DNA from: Desulfomicrobium baculatum DSM 4028 | Lineage (GTDB): Bacteria; Desulfobacterota; Desulfovibrionia; Desulfovibrionales; Desulfomicrobiaceae | Assembly: GCF_000023225.1 (NCBI RefSeq) | Contig: NC_013173.1 | Span: forward strand, 870,501-934,500 | DNA length: 64,000 nt | Direction of reading: 5' to 3' | In this document: piece after piece, positions 35,395 to 45,215 of the stretch | How the letters are laid out: each line of letters starts with the position of its first letter | Position numbering within the stretch: position 1 is the first letter of the stretch | Program-made: the position numbers and the translations under genes | Notes under the pieces: model-generated | The model's database searches: none | What the model saw: only the letters and a program-made list of their open reading frames with translations | Told to the model about the DNA's origin: nothing

Positions 35395-36516
35395 TCAGCA
35401 GATTCCGCCGTCCAGGCATTCCTGATGCTTGGCCAGGGCCTGCACTTCGCCTTGGGTCAAGGGGCGGCCTGTGCGGTGGGCGCGTTCGCGGATGGTGTCG
35501 ACCATGTTGCCGATGGAGTGTAGCGGTCCTTTAAGGCCCACCTGGCGCAGCATGGTCCTGACCGCTCCCCGTCCGGCCTTGGCGCCGAGGGCCAGGATGC
35601 GTTTGGCTCCTGTCTGGGCCGGGTCGTAGGGTTCGAACAGGGCCGGGTTTTTCAAAATGCCGTCGACATGCAGGCCTGATTCGGCCGCGAAGATGTCGCC
35701 GCCGGACATGGGCCGGTTGCGGGCCACCGGAATGCGGGCGTATTCGGCCACCAGATCGCATAGAGCGCGCACCAGATTCATGTCGTAGATATCGTAGCCC
35801 TGCACCAGCCGCAGGTGTCCGGCCACTTCCTCCAGGGCCGAGATGCCCGAGCGCTCGCCAATCCCCAGCACCGAGACATCCGCCCAGTGCGCGCCCGCCT
35901 CCAGGGCCGTGATGGCGTTGGCCGTGGCCATGCCGAAATCGTTGTGGCAGTGGATGGCGATCTCCATGTCCACGCTTTGCGCAAAGAAGCGCACCAGTTC
36001 GGCGATGCGGGTCGGGGTCATGACGCCAAGCGTGTCGGCCAGGCGGATGCGCGCGGCGCCGAGCTCCTTGGCCATGCGGGCCATGGACAGGGCGAAGTCC
36101 TGATCGGCTCGGGTCACGTCCTCGAGGCCGATGCTGATGCGCCGGATGCCGCAGGAGTGGGCCAGCCCCACGGTCTCGCGCAGCATGCGGGTCAGGCCGT
36201 CCCGGTCCGTGCGCAGCCGCTCGGCGATATGCAGGTCGGAGACGGGCAGGCCGATATTGATCGTATCGATGCTAAGGCCCGCAGCCCTGTACACGTCCAC
36301 GGTGCGGCAGGGCGACCAGACGCTCAGGTCGCAGGTCACGCCCCTGCCCCGTAGCGCCTTCACCACTTCATCCAACCCCTCCTGGCCCATCCAGCCGATC
36401 TCTATCTCTTCCACGCCCATGTCCGCGATGCGGCCGGCAATGCGGATCTTGGCTTCCTGCGGGATGCTGGTCCCGAACATTTGCGCCCCTTCCCTGAGTG
36501 TCGTGTCGATGAGCAT
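35395..36516 (-). CDS. nifV: homocitrate synthase NifV
   Basis: 373 residues (Azotobacter NifV 385). Condenses acetyl-CoA with 2-oxoglutarate to homocitrate, the organic part of FeMo-co. LeuA/HCS family signatures: LIDTTLREGAQMFG at the start and AIHCHNDFGMATANAITALEAGA with the HxH metal ligands. The start at 36516 is set by GGGAGG six bases upstream. The frame continues open about 80 codons further but without family similarity. Divergent from nifH across a 326-base control region. No sigma-54 element was seen on its own side. Confidence 0.93.
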   Translation of the reverse strand: MLIDTTLREGAQMFGTSIPQEAKIRIAGRIADMGVEEIEIGWMGQEGLDEVVKALRGRGVTCDLSVWSPCRTVDVYRAAGLSIDTINIGLPVSDLHIAERLRTDRDGLTRMLRETVGLAHSCGIRRISIGLEDVTRADQDFALSMARMAKELGAARIRLADTLGVMTPTRIAELVRFFAQSVDMEIAIHCHNDFGMATANAITALEAGAHWADVSVLGIGERSGISALEEVAGHLRLVQGYDIYDMNLVRALCDLVAEYARIPVARNRPMSGGDIFAAESGLHVDGILKNPALFEPYDPAQTGAKRILALGAKAGRGAVRTMLRQVGLKGPLHSIGNMVDTIRERAHRTGRPLTQGEVQALAKHQECLDGGIC

Positions 36517-37673
<1,157 letters not shown>

Positions 37674-37734
37674 CGCCCGGTACCCTGAAAACGAACCCAC
37701 GTTTCCAAATCAATAATTCAAGGAGAGAAAACAT

Positions 37735-38091
37735 ATGATCATGGTCAGAGCAATCGTACGTCCCGAAAAGTCCGATGACGTCCTCGCAGCCCTCATGGAT
37801 GCGGGCTTCCCGGCGGTGACCAAATATTCCGTGGCCGGTCGCGGCAAGCAGCGCGGCATCAAGATCGGCGAAGTGACCTACGACGAGATTCCCAAGACCA
37901 TGCTCATGAGCGTGGTCAAGGCCGAGGACAAGGACTTCGTCATCAGCGTGATCATGAAGGCCGCCCGCAGCGGCGCCAAGGGCGCTTTCGGCGACGGCAA
38001 GATTTTCGTCAGCGAAGTGGGCGACGTCTACACCATCAGCTCCGGCATCTGTGACAGCGCCCCCGCAGGAAGCGCCCCCGCAGGAGCATAG
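37735..38091 (+). CDS. nifI1: nitrogenase PII-family regulator NifI1
   Basis: 118 residues of the GlnB superfamily. Its place between nifH and nifD, directly followed by a second PII protein, defines the NifI1/NifI2 pair. In methanogens the pair binds NifDK and switches nitrogenase off in response to 2-oxoglutarate and ATP/ADP (family knowledge). Seen: MIMVRAIVRPEKSDDVLAALMDAGFPAVTKYSVAGRGKQRGI, with the GRGKQRG T-loop base of NifI1. GGAGAG stands before the start; an in-frame ATG at 37741 is possible. Confidence 0.95.
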   Translation: MIMVRAIVRPEKSDDVLAALMDAGFPAVTKYSVAGRGKQRGIKIGEVTYDEIPKTMLMSVVKAEDKDFVISVIMKAARSGAKGAFGDGKIFVSEVGDVYTISSGICDSAPAGSAPAGA

Positions 38092-38093
38092 CC

Positions 38094-38468
38094 ATGAAAG
38101 AAGTGATCGCGGTCATCCGCATGAACATGATGAACAAGACAAAGAAGGCTTTGCAGGACGCGGGCGTGGTCGCTTTCTTCGCCCACGAGGCTTTCGGTCG
38201 CGGCAAGGGCCTGGTGGACGTGAAGCCTCTTGAGGGAGCCAGAAAGGGCATCGAGGAAGCGGTGGCCGTGCTGGGGGAAAAGGGCAAACTCTACCCCAAA
38301 CGCATGCTGACCGTCGTGGTCACCGATGATCTTGTGCCCGAAGTGGTCAAGGTCATCACCGACACCAACAAGACCGGCCAGCCCGGCGACGGCAAGATTT
38401 TCGTTTTGCCCATGATCGACGCGGTGCGGGTCAGGACCGGAGAAAAGGGCGCCAAGTCCATTGAATAG
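38094..38468 (+). CDS. nifI2: nitrogenase PII-family regulator NifI2
   Basis: 124 residues. Second PII-like partner: MKEVIAVIRMNMMNKTKKALQDAG, then a longer T-loop region (GRGKGLVDVKPLEGARKGIEEAVAVL), as usual for NifI2, and the C-terminal GDGKIFVLPMIDAVRVRTGEKG. Two bases separate it from nifI1. A small hairpin GGTTTCA/TGAAACC (38473-38491) follows before nifD. Confidence 0.94.
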   Translation: MKEVIAVIRMNMMNKTKKALQDAGVVAFFAHEAFGRGKGLVDVKPLEGARKGIEEAVAVLGEKGKLYPKRMLTVVVTDDLVPEVVKVITDTNKTGQPGDGKIFVLPMIDAVRVRTGEKGAKSIE

Positions 38469-38513
38469 AGCCGGTTTCATCTCTTGAAACCAGGACACAC
38501 GAAGGAGAACATC

Positions 38514-40154
38514 ATGTCATCAGCTGCAAAAAAGCTCGTCAACTGGACGCCCACCGACATCAAGGCGGACATGCTCGCCAAGTATCCGCCCAAGGTGGCC
38601 AGAAAGCGCGCTTCCCAGATTCTCATCAACGAGGCGCTCGGCAACGAAACGCCTGAAATATCGGCCAATGTGCGCACCATCCCCGGCATCATCACCATGC
38701 GCGGCTGCACCTACGCCGGATGCAAGGGCGTTATCCTCGGGCCCACCCGCGACATCGTCAACATCACCCACGGCCCCATCGGCTGCGGCTTCTACTCCTG
38801 GCTGACCCGCCGCAACCAGACCGACGCATCGGCCGAGGGCGCGGAAAACTTCATGCCATACTGCTTTTCCACGGACATGCAGGACCAGGACATCATCTTC
38901 GGCGGCGAGAAGAAACTGCAGGCCGCCATCCAGGAAGCCTACGACCTCTTCCATCCCAAGGCCATCGCCATCTTCGCGACCTGTCCCGTCGGCCTCATCG
39001 GCGACGACATCCACGCCGTGGCGCGCAAGATGAAGGCCAAATTCGGCGACTGCAACGTCTTCGCCTTCAGCTGTGAAGGATACAAGGGCGTCAGCCAGTC
39101 CGCCGGCCACCACATCGCCAACAACAAGATCTTCAGCGAAGTGGTGGGCGAGAACGATGCCGAGAAGCCCGGCCAGTTCAAGATCAACCTCCTGGGCGAA
39201 TACAACATCGGCGGCGATGGGTTCGAGATCGACCGTATCCTTAAAAAATGCGGCATCACCAACATCTCCACCTTCTCCGGCAACTCGACCTACGACCAGT
39301 TCGCCTCGGCCCACAAGGCCGACCTGTCCGCGGTCATGTGCCACCGCTCTATAAACTACGTGGCCGACATGCTTGAAACCAAGTTCGGCATCCCGTGGAT
39401 CAAGGTCAACTTCATCGGCGCCAAGTCCACGGCCAAGTCCCTGCGCAAGATCGCGGAATATTTCGGCGATCCGGGCCTGACCGCCCGCGTGGAAGAGGTC
39501 ATCGCCGAAGAAATGCCCGCCGTGGAAGCCGTCATCAGCGACGTGCTGCCCCGCACCACGGGCAAGACGGCCATGCTCTTCGTCGGCGGCTCCCGCGCCC
39601 ATCATTACCAGGACCTCTTTGCCGAGATGGGCATGAAGACCCTGGCCGCCGGTTACGAGTTCGCCCACCGCGACGACTACGAAGGCCGCCACGTCATCCC
39701 GAATTTGAAGGTCGATGCCGACAGCCGCAACATCGAGGAAATCGAGGTCGAGGCGGACGAGAAGCGTTACGCCCCGCGCAAGACCTCCGAAGAGATGGCC
39801 AGGCTCGAAGCCGCCGGTTTGAAGTTCAAGGAATACGAAGGCCTGATCCCGGACATGGACCACCAGACTCTCGTTATCGACGACCTCAACCAGTACGAGG
39901 CCGAAAAGCTGGTCGAGATCGTGAAGCCCGACATCTTTTGCGCAGGCGTCAAGGAGAAGTTCTCCATCCAGAAGCTGGGCATCCCCATGAAACAGCTGCA
40001 CAGCTACGATTCCGGCGGTCCCTATGCGGGATTTCAGGGCGCGGTCAATTTCTATCACGAAATCGACCGTCTCGTGAACAGCAAGGTCTGGAGCTACATG
40101 AAGGCCCCCTGGCAGGAAAGCCCGGAACTGTCCGCCACGTACGTGTGGGAATAA
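38514..40154 (+). CDS. nifD: nitrogenase molybdenum-iron protein alpha chain NifD
   Basis: 546 residues, longer than Azotobacter NifD (492), in line with the clostridial/sulfate-reducer group that has an internal insertion. FeMo-co ligands are kept: Cys276 in VMCHRSINYV and His496 in QLHSYDSGGPY. P-cluster cysteines lie in CTYAGCKGV, GPIGCGFYSW and ATCPVGLIGDD. The histidine and glutamine near the cofactor are in GVSQSAGHHIANN. The start at 38514 follows AAGGAG; an upstream start in the same frame lacks support. Twelve bases separate it from nifK. Confidence 0.98.
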   Translation: MSSAAKKLVNWTPTDIKADMLAKYPPKVARKRASQILINEALGNETPEISANVRTIPGIITMRGCTYAGCKGVILGPTRDIVNITHGPIGCGFYSWLTRRNQTDASAEGAENFMPYCFSTDMQDQDIIFGGEKKLQAAIQEAYDLFHPKAIAIFATCPVGLIGDDIHAVARKMKAKFGDCNVFAFSCEGYKGVSQSAGHHIANNKIFSEVVGENDAEKPGQFKINLLGEYNIGGDGFEIDRILKKCGITNISTFSGNSTYDQFASAHKADLSAVMCHRSINYVADMLETKFGIPWIKVNFIGAKSTAKSLRKIAEYFGDPGLTARVEEVIAEEMPAVEAVISDVLPRTTGKTAMLFVGGSRAHHYQDLFAEMGMKTLAAGYEFAHRDDYEGRHVIPNLKVDADSRNIEEIEVEADEKRYAPRKTSEEMARLEAAGLKFKEYEGLIPDMDHQTLVIDDLNQYEAEKLVEIVKPDIFCAGVKEKFSIQKLGIPMKQLHSYDSGGPYAGFQGAVNFYHEIDRLVNSKVWSYMKAPWQESPELSATYVWE

Positions 40155-40166
40155 GAGGAAACAATC

Positions 40167-41543
40167 ATGCTACTGAGACATACACCCAAAGAAATAAAGG
40201 AACGCAGCGCCCTGGCCATCAATCCGGCCAAGACCTGTCAGCCCATCGGGGCCATGTACGCGGCGCTGGGCATCCACGGCTGCCTGCCGCACTCCCACGG
40301 CTCCCAGGGCTGCTGCGCCTACCACCGCAGCGCCCTGACCCGGCACTACAAGGAACCCGTCTCGGCGGCCACCAGCTCTTTCACTGAAGGCGCCTCGGTC
40401 TTCGGCGGCGGCGCGAACCTGGTTTCGGCCATCGAGAACATCTTCACTGTTTATGAGCCCGACGTCATCGCCGTGCACACCACCTGCCTGTCCGAGACCA
40501 TCGGCGACGACCTGCCCCAGATGACCGACAAGGCCAAAAAGAGCGGCAAGGTGCCGGAAGGCAAGCACGTCATATACGCCAACACCCCCAGCTACGTCGG
40601 CTCCCACGTCACGGGCTTCTCCAACATGGTCAAGGGCATGGCCAAGGGCTTTGCCGTGAACACCGGCAGGAAGAACGGCCGCGTGAACATCATTCCCGGT
40701 TGGGTCGAACCTTCCGACATGGAAGAAGTGAGGCGTCTGGCGACCCTCATGGGCCTTGATATCATCCTTTTCCCCGACACCTCCGGCGTCCTGAACGGCG
40801 CCCTGACCGGCGAGTACAAGATGTTCCCCGATGGCGGCACCCCGGTCGCGGACCTCGTGGCCGCAGGCGACGCCATTGGCACCCTGGCTCTTGGGGAATG
40901 GTGCTCGGCCGATGCGGCGCGCTGGCTCGATACCCAGTGCAAGGTGCCCTGCACGGTGCTGGACATGCCTTTTGGCCTCAAAGCCACGGACCGCTTCATC
41001 GACACCCTGCGCAAGGTCGCTGGGGTCAGCGTGCCCGACACCGTCGCCTTCGAGCGCGGCCAGCTCGTGGACCTCATCTCCGACATGCACCAGTACTTCT
41101 ACGGCAAGAAGGTGGCCCTGGTCGGCGACCCCGACCAGGTCATCGCCCTGACCGAATTCCTGGTTTCGCTGGACATGAAGCCCGTGCACATCGTCACCGG
41201 AACCCCCGGCAACAAGTTCGAGAAGCGCATCGACGAGATCACGGCCGAGGCCGGCTACAAGGCCAACGTGAAGGCGGGTGGGGACATGTTCCTCCTGCAC
41301 CAGTGGATCAAGAACGAGCCCGTCGATCTCATCATCGGCAACACCTACTGCAAGTACATCGCCCGCGATGAGGACATCCCTTTCCTGCGCTTCGGCTTCC
41401 CCATCCTGGACCGCGTCGGCCACCAGTACTTCCCGACGGTTGGCTACAAGGGCGGACTGCACATGCTGACCAGGATTCTCGATCTTATCCTGACCCGCAC
41501 GGATCGTGATGAAACAGAAGAGAAGTTTGAACTTGTCTACTAG
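40167..41543 (+). CDS. nifK: nitrogenase molybdenum-iron protein beta chain NifK
   Basis: 458 residues, the short form without the N-terminal extension of Azotobacter NifK (523). It forms the alpha2-beta2 dinitrogenase with NifD and shares the P-cluster. Cysteines lie in KTCQPIGAMYA, HGSQGCCAYHR and VHTTCLSETIGDD. The SSFTEGASVFGGGANL block is typical. A strong stem-loop follows seven bases after the stop. Confidence 0.97.
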   Translation: MLLRHTPKEIKERSALAINPAKTCQPIGAMYAALGIHGCLPHSHGSQGCCAYHRSALTRHYKEPVSAATSSFTEGASVFGGGANLVSAIENIFTVYEPDVIAVHTTCLSETIGDDLPQMTDKAKKSGKVPEGKHVIYANTPSYVGSHVTGFSNMVKGMAKGFAVNTGRKNGRVNIIPGWVEPSDMEEVRRLATLMGLDIILFPDTSGVLNGALTGEYKMFPDGGTPVADLVAAGDAIGTLALGEWCSADAARWLDTQCKVPCTVLDMPFGLKATDRFIDTLRKVAGVSVPDTVAFERGQLVDLISDMHQYFYGKKVALVGDPDQVIALTEFLVSLDMKPVHIVTGTPGNKFEKRIDEITAEAGYKANVKAGGDMFLLHQWIKNEPVDLIIGNTYCKYIARDEDIPFLRFGFPILDRVGHQYFPTVGYKGGLHMLTRILDLILTRTDRDETEEKFELVY

Positions 41544-41549
41544 ATACCT

Positions 41550-41571
41550 GGCGGCGGGGCGACCCGCCGCC
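41550..41571 (+). other. stem-loop between nifK and the NifX-like gene
   Basis: GGCGGCGGG-GCGA-CCCGCCGCC: a perfect nine-base stem with a GNRA-type tetraloop and no T-tract. Not a terminator by sequence. It may protect the 3' end of a processed nifHDK message (inference). Confidence 0.75.
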
Positions 41572-41589
41572 TCATAAAGGATCACGACC

Positions 41590-41931
41590 ATGACGTATCC
41601 CCCTCCACAAGCACACCGCCCTTTGGTGGCCGTGGCCAGCAGTACCGGCAAGACCGTCGACATGCATCTCGGCCAGGCCAGTGAGTTCAGGATCTATGGC
41701 CGCGATCAGGGCATGGTCGGGCTCATCGGGACCAGGCCCGCTCCGGCTCCCGGCGGTGGAAGCATTCGCTGGGAAGGGGTGGCCGAGGTCCTGAGCGACT
41801 GCACCTATCTGCTGGTTGCGAGCGTGGGGCCAAAACCCGTTGCGGCTCTTGCCGCCCAAGGCCTCACTGTCATCGAGGCCGAGGGCTTTGTGCTCAGCCT
41901 GGTGCGTCAGCTCTATGGCGCTACGGATTGA
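41590..41931 (+). CDS. nifX: NifX/NafY-type FeMo-cofactor-binding protein
   Basis: 113 residues of the dinitrogenase iron-molybdenum cofactor-binding domain family. Starts LVAVASSTGKTVDMHLGQASEFRIYG, the common NifX/NifB-C-terminus pattern with the conserved HLGQA, and ends with the GLTVIEAEGFVLSLVRQL helix. It carries or protects FeMo-co precursors during assembly (family knowledge). A homologous domain is fused to NifB in this cluster. The name nifX is by position and family; other labels in the family are possible. Confidence 0.85.
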   Translation: MTYPPPQAHRPLVAVASSTGKTVDMHLGQASEFRIYGRDQGMVGLIGTRPAPAPGGGSIRWEGVAEVLSDCTYLLVASVGPKPVAALAAQGLTVIEAEGFVLSLVRQLYGATD

Positions 41932-41968
41932 GGCTCAAAAAAACATTTCAAAATAGTTGGAGATAGAA

Positions 41969-42271
41969 ATGGCGATTCCAGAAAGACAGATCCTCGTGTG
42001 CCAGAGCTTTCGCGTCGGCGGCGATCCCAAGGGCGTGTGTTTCAAGCAGACCGACGGCTTCCTGCAGTACCTCGAAGAAGAGATCCTGGCCCGGGGGCTC
42101 GATATCCTGATCACGGCCACGGGCTGCATGAAGCTGTGCGAGAAGGGGCCGGTCATGGTCGTCCAGCCCGACAACTGGTGGTTCGGCGGCGTCAGCAGCG
42201 AAGAAGCCATCGACGCCATCCTGGACGGGATCGAGGCGGGCGAGCCCTGCGCCGAGTATCATCTGGGCTAG
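41969..42271 (+). CDS. thioredoxin-like [2Fe-2S] ferredoxin of the nif cluster
   Basis: 100 residues. Cysteines in ILVCQSFRVGGDPKGVCFKQ and ATGCMKLCEKGPVMVVQPDNWWFGGV match the thioredoxin-like 2Fe-2S ferredoxin pattern (C-x10-14-C ... C-x3-C). This ferredoxin type (FdxD/clostridial-like) is regularly found inside anaerobe nif operons between nifK and nifE, and probably donates electrons in cofactor assembly or to NifH. The ATG at 41969 follows TTGGAGA; the ORF is open slightly upstream. Confidence 0.9.
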   Translation: MAIPERQILVCQSFRVGGDPKGVCFKQTDGFLQYLEEEILARGLDILITATGCMKLCEKGPVMVVQPDNWWFGGVSSEEAIDAILDGIEAGEPCAEYHLG

Positions 42272-42300
42272 GCCCGGCATGACCGATTGAATTTCGATCA

Positions 42301-42351
42301 TCCCGAATCCGCCGAAGGGTCTCCTCCCTCGGCACTTCGGCGGATTCGGGA
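42301..42351 (+). other. long stem-loop between the ferredoxin gene and nifE
   Basis: TCCCGAATCCGCCGAAG (42301-42317) pairs perfectly with CTTCGGCGGATTCGGGA (42335-42351): a 17-base stem with a 17-base loop and no T-tract. It sits in the widest gap of the nif cluster (179 bases) and may be an mRNA processing or stability element, or a dispersed repeat. Confidence 0.75.
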
Positions 42352-42450
42352 CGGCGAAGAGACACGGATTGAAAACGGAATGAAGCGGGCACGAACCGCG
42401 GACGGATTTTTAGGCAGCCAGGTCATCAAGGCCGCCCCAAGGAGCACACC

Positions 42451-43839
42451 ATGAACAAGACCATACTCGAAGAACGAAAAAGCCAGATGCACCGCATCGG
42501 CGAAGAGCCTTTCGCCATGGCGTGCGATCGCCCCAGCCTGGCCGGCGCGGTCAGTCAGCGGGCCTGCGTGTTTTGCGGTTCACGGGTGGTGCTCTACCCC
42601 ATCGCCGACGCCCTGCATCTCGTGCACGGGCCCATCGGCTGCGCCACCTACACCTGGGACATCCGGGGCGCCATCTCCTCGGGTCCGCAACTGCATCGGC
42701 TCAGCTTTTCCACGGATCTGCAGGAAATGGACGTCATCTTCGGCGGCGAGAAGAAGCTCGAAGCATCCCTGCGCGAACTCATCAGCCTGCACAGCCCCAA
42801 GGCCGCCTTCGTCTATTCGACCTGCATCGTCGGCCTCATCGGTGACGACATGGAGGCCGTGTGCCGCCGCGTCTCGGCCGACACGGGCATCCCGGTCCTG
42901 CCGGTCATGAGCGAGGGCTTCAAGGGCAACAAGCGCGAAGGCTACGCCGCCGCCTGCAAGGCCATGTTCCGGCTGGTCGGCACGGGCGACACCACGGGCA
43001 TCTCGCCCATGAGCGTGAACATCCTGGGAGATTTCAACCTGGCGGGTGAGACATGGATTGTGCGCGAATATTTCAAGAGGATGGGAGTGGAGGCCGTGGC
43101 CAACATCACCGGCGACGGGAGGGTGGACGACATCCGGCGCTGTCACGGCGCGGCGCTCAATCTGGTGCAGTGCTCCGGGGCGACCATGGAACTCGCCAAG
43201 ATGATGGAGGAAAAATACGGCATTCCCTACCAGCGGGTATCCTACCTTGGCGTGGAGGACATGGCCGATTCCCTCTACAAGGTGGCCGATTTTTTTGCGG
43301 ACAAGGACCCGGACATCAAGGCCAAGACCGTGGCCCTGGTGCGCGAGGAACTCTCCGTGCTGATGCCGAAGCTGGCCGAGCTGCGTCGCGATCTCGAAGG
43401 CAAGAAGGTGGCCATGTATGTGGGCGGGTCCTTCAAGGCCTTTTCGCTGATCAAGGCCTTCCGGCATCTCGGGATGCGGGTCGTGGTCGTCGGCTCCCAG
43501 ACCGGAACCGAGGAGGACTACAAGGAGCTGGCCGCCATCTCCGACCCCGGGACCATCATCGTCGATGACGCCAACCCGCTCGAACTGGCTCAGTTCATCA
43601 AAGAGAAGGACGTGGACGTGTTCGTCGGCGGGGTCAAGGAGCGGCCCATCGCGTACAAGCTGGGGGTGGGGTTCTGCGATCACAACCACGAGCGCAAGAT
43701 CGCGCTGGAAGGCTTCATTGGCATGTATAATTTTGCAAAGGAAATCCACGCCTCGGTCATGAGTCCGGTCTGGAAGTTCATGCCCCGTCGCGCTGCCGGC
43801 CGCGTGACCTGCACCACCAAGGAGGCCGTCAATGGCTAA
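42451..43839 (+). CDS. nifE: nitrogenase cofactor scaffold NifE
   Basis: 462 residues. Homologue of NifD that, with NifN, forms the scaffold on which the NifB product is matured to FeMo-co. Cysteines are kept in SQRACVFCGSRVVLYP, GPIGCATYTWD and STCIVGLIGDD, and HRLSFSTDLQEMDVIFGGEKKLEASL is the shared NifD/NifE block. Overlaps nifN by eight bases. Confidence 0.96.
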   Translation: MNKTILEERKSQMHRIGEEPFAMACDRPSLAGAVSQRACVFCGSRVVLYPIADALHLVHGPIGCATYTWDIRGAISSGPQLHRLSFSTDLQEMDVIFGGEKKLEASLRELISLHSPKAAFVYSTCIVGLIGDDMEAVCRRVSADTGIPVLPVMSEGFKGNKREGYAAACKAMFRLVGTGDTTGISPMSVNILGDFNLAGETWIVREYFKRMGVEAVANITGDGRVDDIRRCHGAALNLVQCSGATMELAKMMEEKYGIPYQRVSYLGVEDMADSLYKVADFFADKDPDIKAKTVALVREELSVLMPKLAELRRDLEGKKVAMYVGGSFKAFSLIKAFRHLGMRVVVVGSQTGTEEDYKELAAISDPGTIIVDDANPLELAQFIKEKDVDVFVGGVKERPIAYKLGVGFCDHNHERKIALEGFIGMYNFAKEIHASVMSPVWKFMPRRAAGRVTCTTKEAVNG

Positions 43840-45184
43840 CACCTACGTTTCCACCACCAATGCCTGCAAGATGTGCACGCCCATGGGCGCGGCCCTGGTC
43901 TTCAAGGGCATCGAGAACGCCGTTCCCTTTCTGCACGGCTCCCAAGGCTGCGCGACCTACATGCGCCGCTACATCATCAGCCACTACCGGGAGCCCGTGG
44001 ACATCGCCTCCTCTGCCCTGGGCGAGAAGAGTGCGGTGTACGGCGGCGGGCCGAACCTCAAGAAAGGCATCTTGAACGTCATGCGCAAGTACGACGTGGA
44101 CCTGGTCGGCGTGGCCACGACCTGCCTGACCGAGACTATCGGCGATGATGTCGGCCGCTACCTGTACGAATTTCGTGAGGAATTTTCCGATCTGCCGCTG
44201 CCTGAGCTGGTTCATGTGGCCACGCCCAGCTACTCGGGCACGCACATGGAAGGCTGGCACGCGGCCGTGCGCTCCCTGGCCGATCAGGTGGTCAAGGACA
44301 AGGCCCCGGATCACGGCGGGGTGAACCTGCTGCCCGGCTTCCTGTCCCCGGCGGATTATCGATATCTCGGCTCTTTGGGCGAGAGGGCGGGCGTGCGCTT
44401 CACCATGCTCCCGGATCTGTCCCGGACCATGGATGGAGTGATCTGGGACGATTACCATTCCCTGCCCGACGGCGGGACGCCCGTGGCCGAGATCCGGGCC
44501 ATGGGCGGGGCGGCCGGAAGCATCGAGTTCGGCATGTCCGGTGGACTTGCGGAATCGGCCTCCGGAGTGCTGGAACGCAAATTCGGTGTCCCGGCGCGAA
44601 AGACCATGATCCCCATCGGCCTGCGGGCCACGGACAGGTTTATGGATACTTTGAGCGAATTCGCGGGCTGCGACATGCCCGAAAAGGACGCATTTGACCG
44701 GGGCAGGCTCCTGGACGCCATGGTCGACGGGCACAAGTACATTTTCGGCAAGCGGGCCGTGGTTTACGGCGAGGAGGATTTCGTCATCGCCATGTGCTCC
44801 TTCCTGGGCGAGATCGGCATCCAGCCCGTCCTGGCCGCCACGGGCACCCAGAGCGACCGCTTCGGCAAGGCCCTGATCGAAGCTCTGGGCGATGTCTGCG
44901 TGACCATGCCGGTCATCAGAAGCGGCGCCGATTTCAAGGACATCGAGGAAGAGGCCGCAGAGCTCGCTCCCGACCTCTTGGTCGGACACAGCAAGGGCTA
45001 CAAGCTGGCCCGCGCGGCGAACATCCCGCTCATCCGGGTCGGCTTTCCCATCCACGACCGCTTCGGCGGTCAGCGCATCCTGCATGTCGGTTACGAGGGG
45101 GCGCTGTCGCTCTATGACATGCTGGTCAATGCCGTTCTGGAAAAAAGTCAGGATGATTGTCCGGTCGGATACGGCTATCTCTAA
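43832..45184 (+). CDS. nifN: nitrogenase cofactor scaffold NifN
   Basis: 450 residues. Homologue of NifK; partner of NifE. It has the NifK/N start NACKMCTPMGAALVFKGIENAVPFLHGSQGCATYMRRY and the TTCLTETIGDDVG block. There is no separate nifX fusion at its C-terminus. Thirty-one bases separate it from nifB. Confidence 0.96.
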   Translation: MANTYVSTTNACKMCTPMGAALVFKGIENAVPFLHGSQGCATYMRRYIISHYREPVDIASSALGEKSAVYGGGPNLKKGILNVMRKYDVDLVGVATTCLTETIGDDVGRYLYEFREEFSDLPLPELVHVATPSYSGTHMEGWHAAVRSLADQVVKDKAPDHGGVNLLPGFLSPADYRYLGSLGERAGVRFTMLPDLSRTMDGVIWDDYHSLPDGGTPVAEIRAMGGAAGSIEFGMSGGLAESASGVLERKFGVPARKTMIPIGLRATDRFMDTLSEFAGCDMPEKDAFDRGRLLDAMVDGHKYIFGKRAVVYGEEDFVIAMCSFLGEIGIQPVLAATGTQSDRFGKALIEALGDVCVTMPVIRSGADFKDIEEEAAELAPDLLVGHSKGYKLARAANIPLIRVGFPIHDRFGGQRILHVGYEGALSLYDMLVNAVLEKSQDDCPVGYGYL

Positions 45185-45215
45185 CATGCACGCATAACAC
45201 GAATGGGAGGACGCC

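Noticed and set aside
38520-40058. A 512-codon minus-strand frame opposite nifD
   Set aside because: Shadow of nifD, which has all cofactor ligands and a good ribosome binding site.
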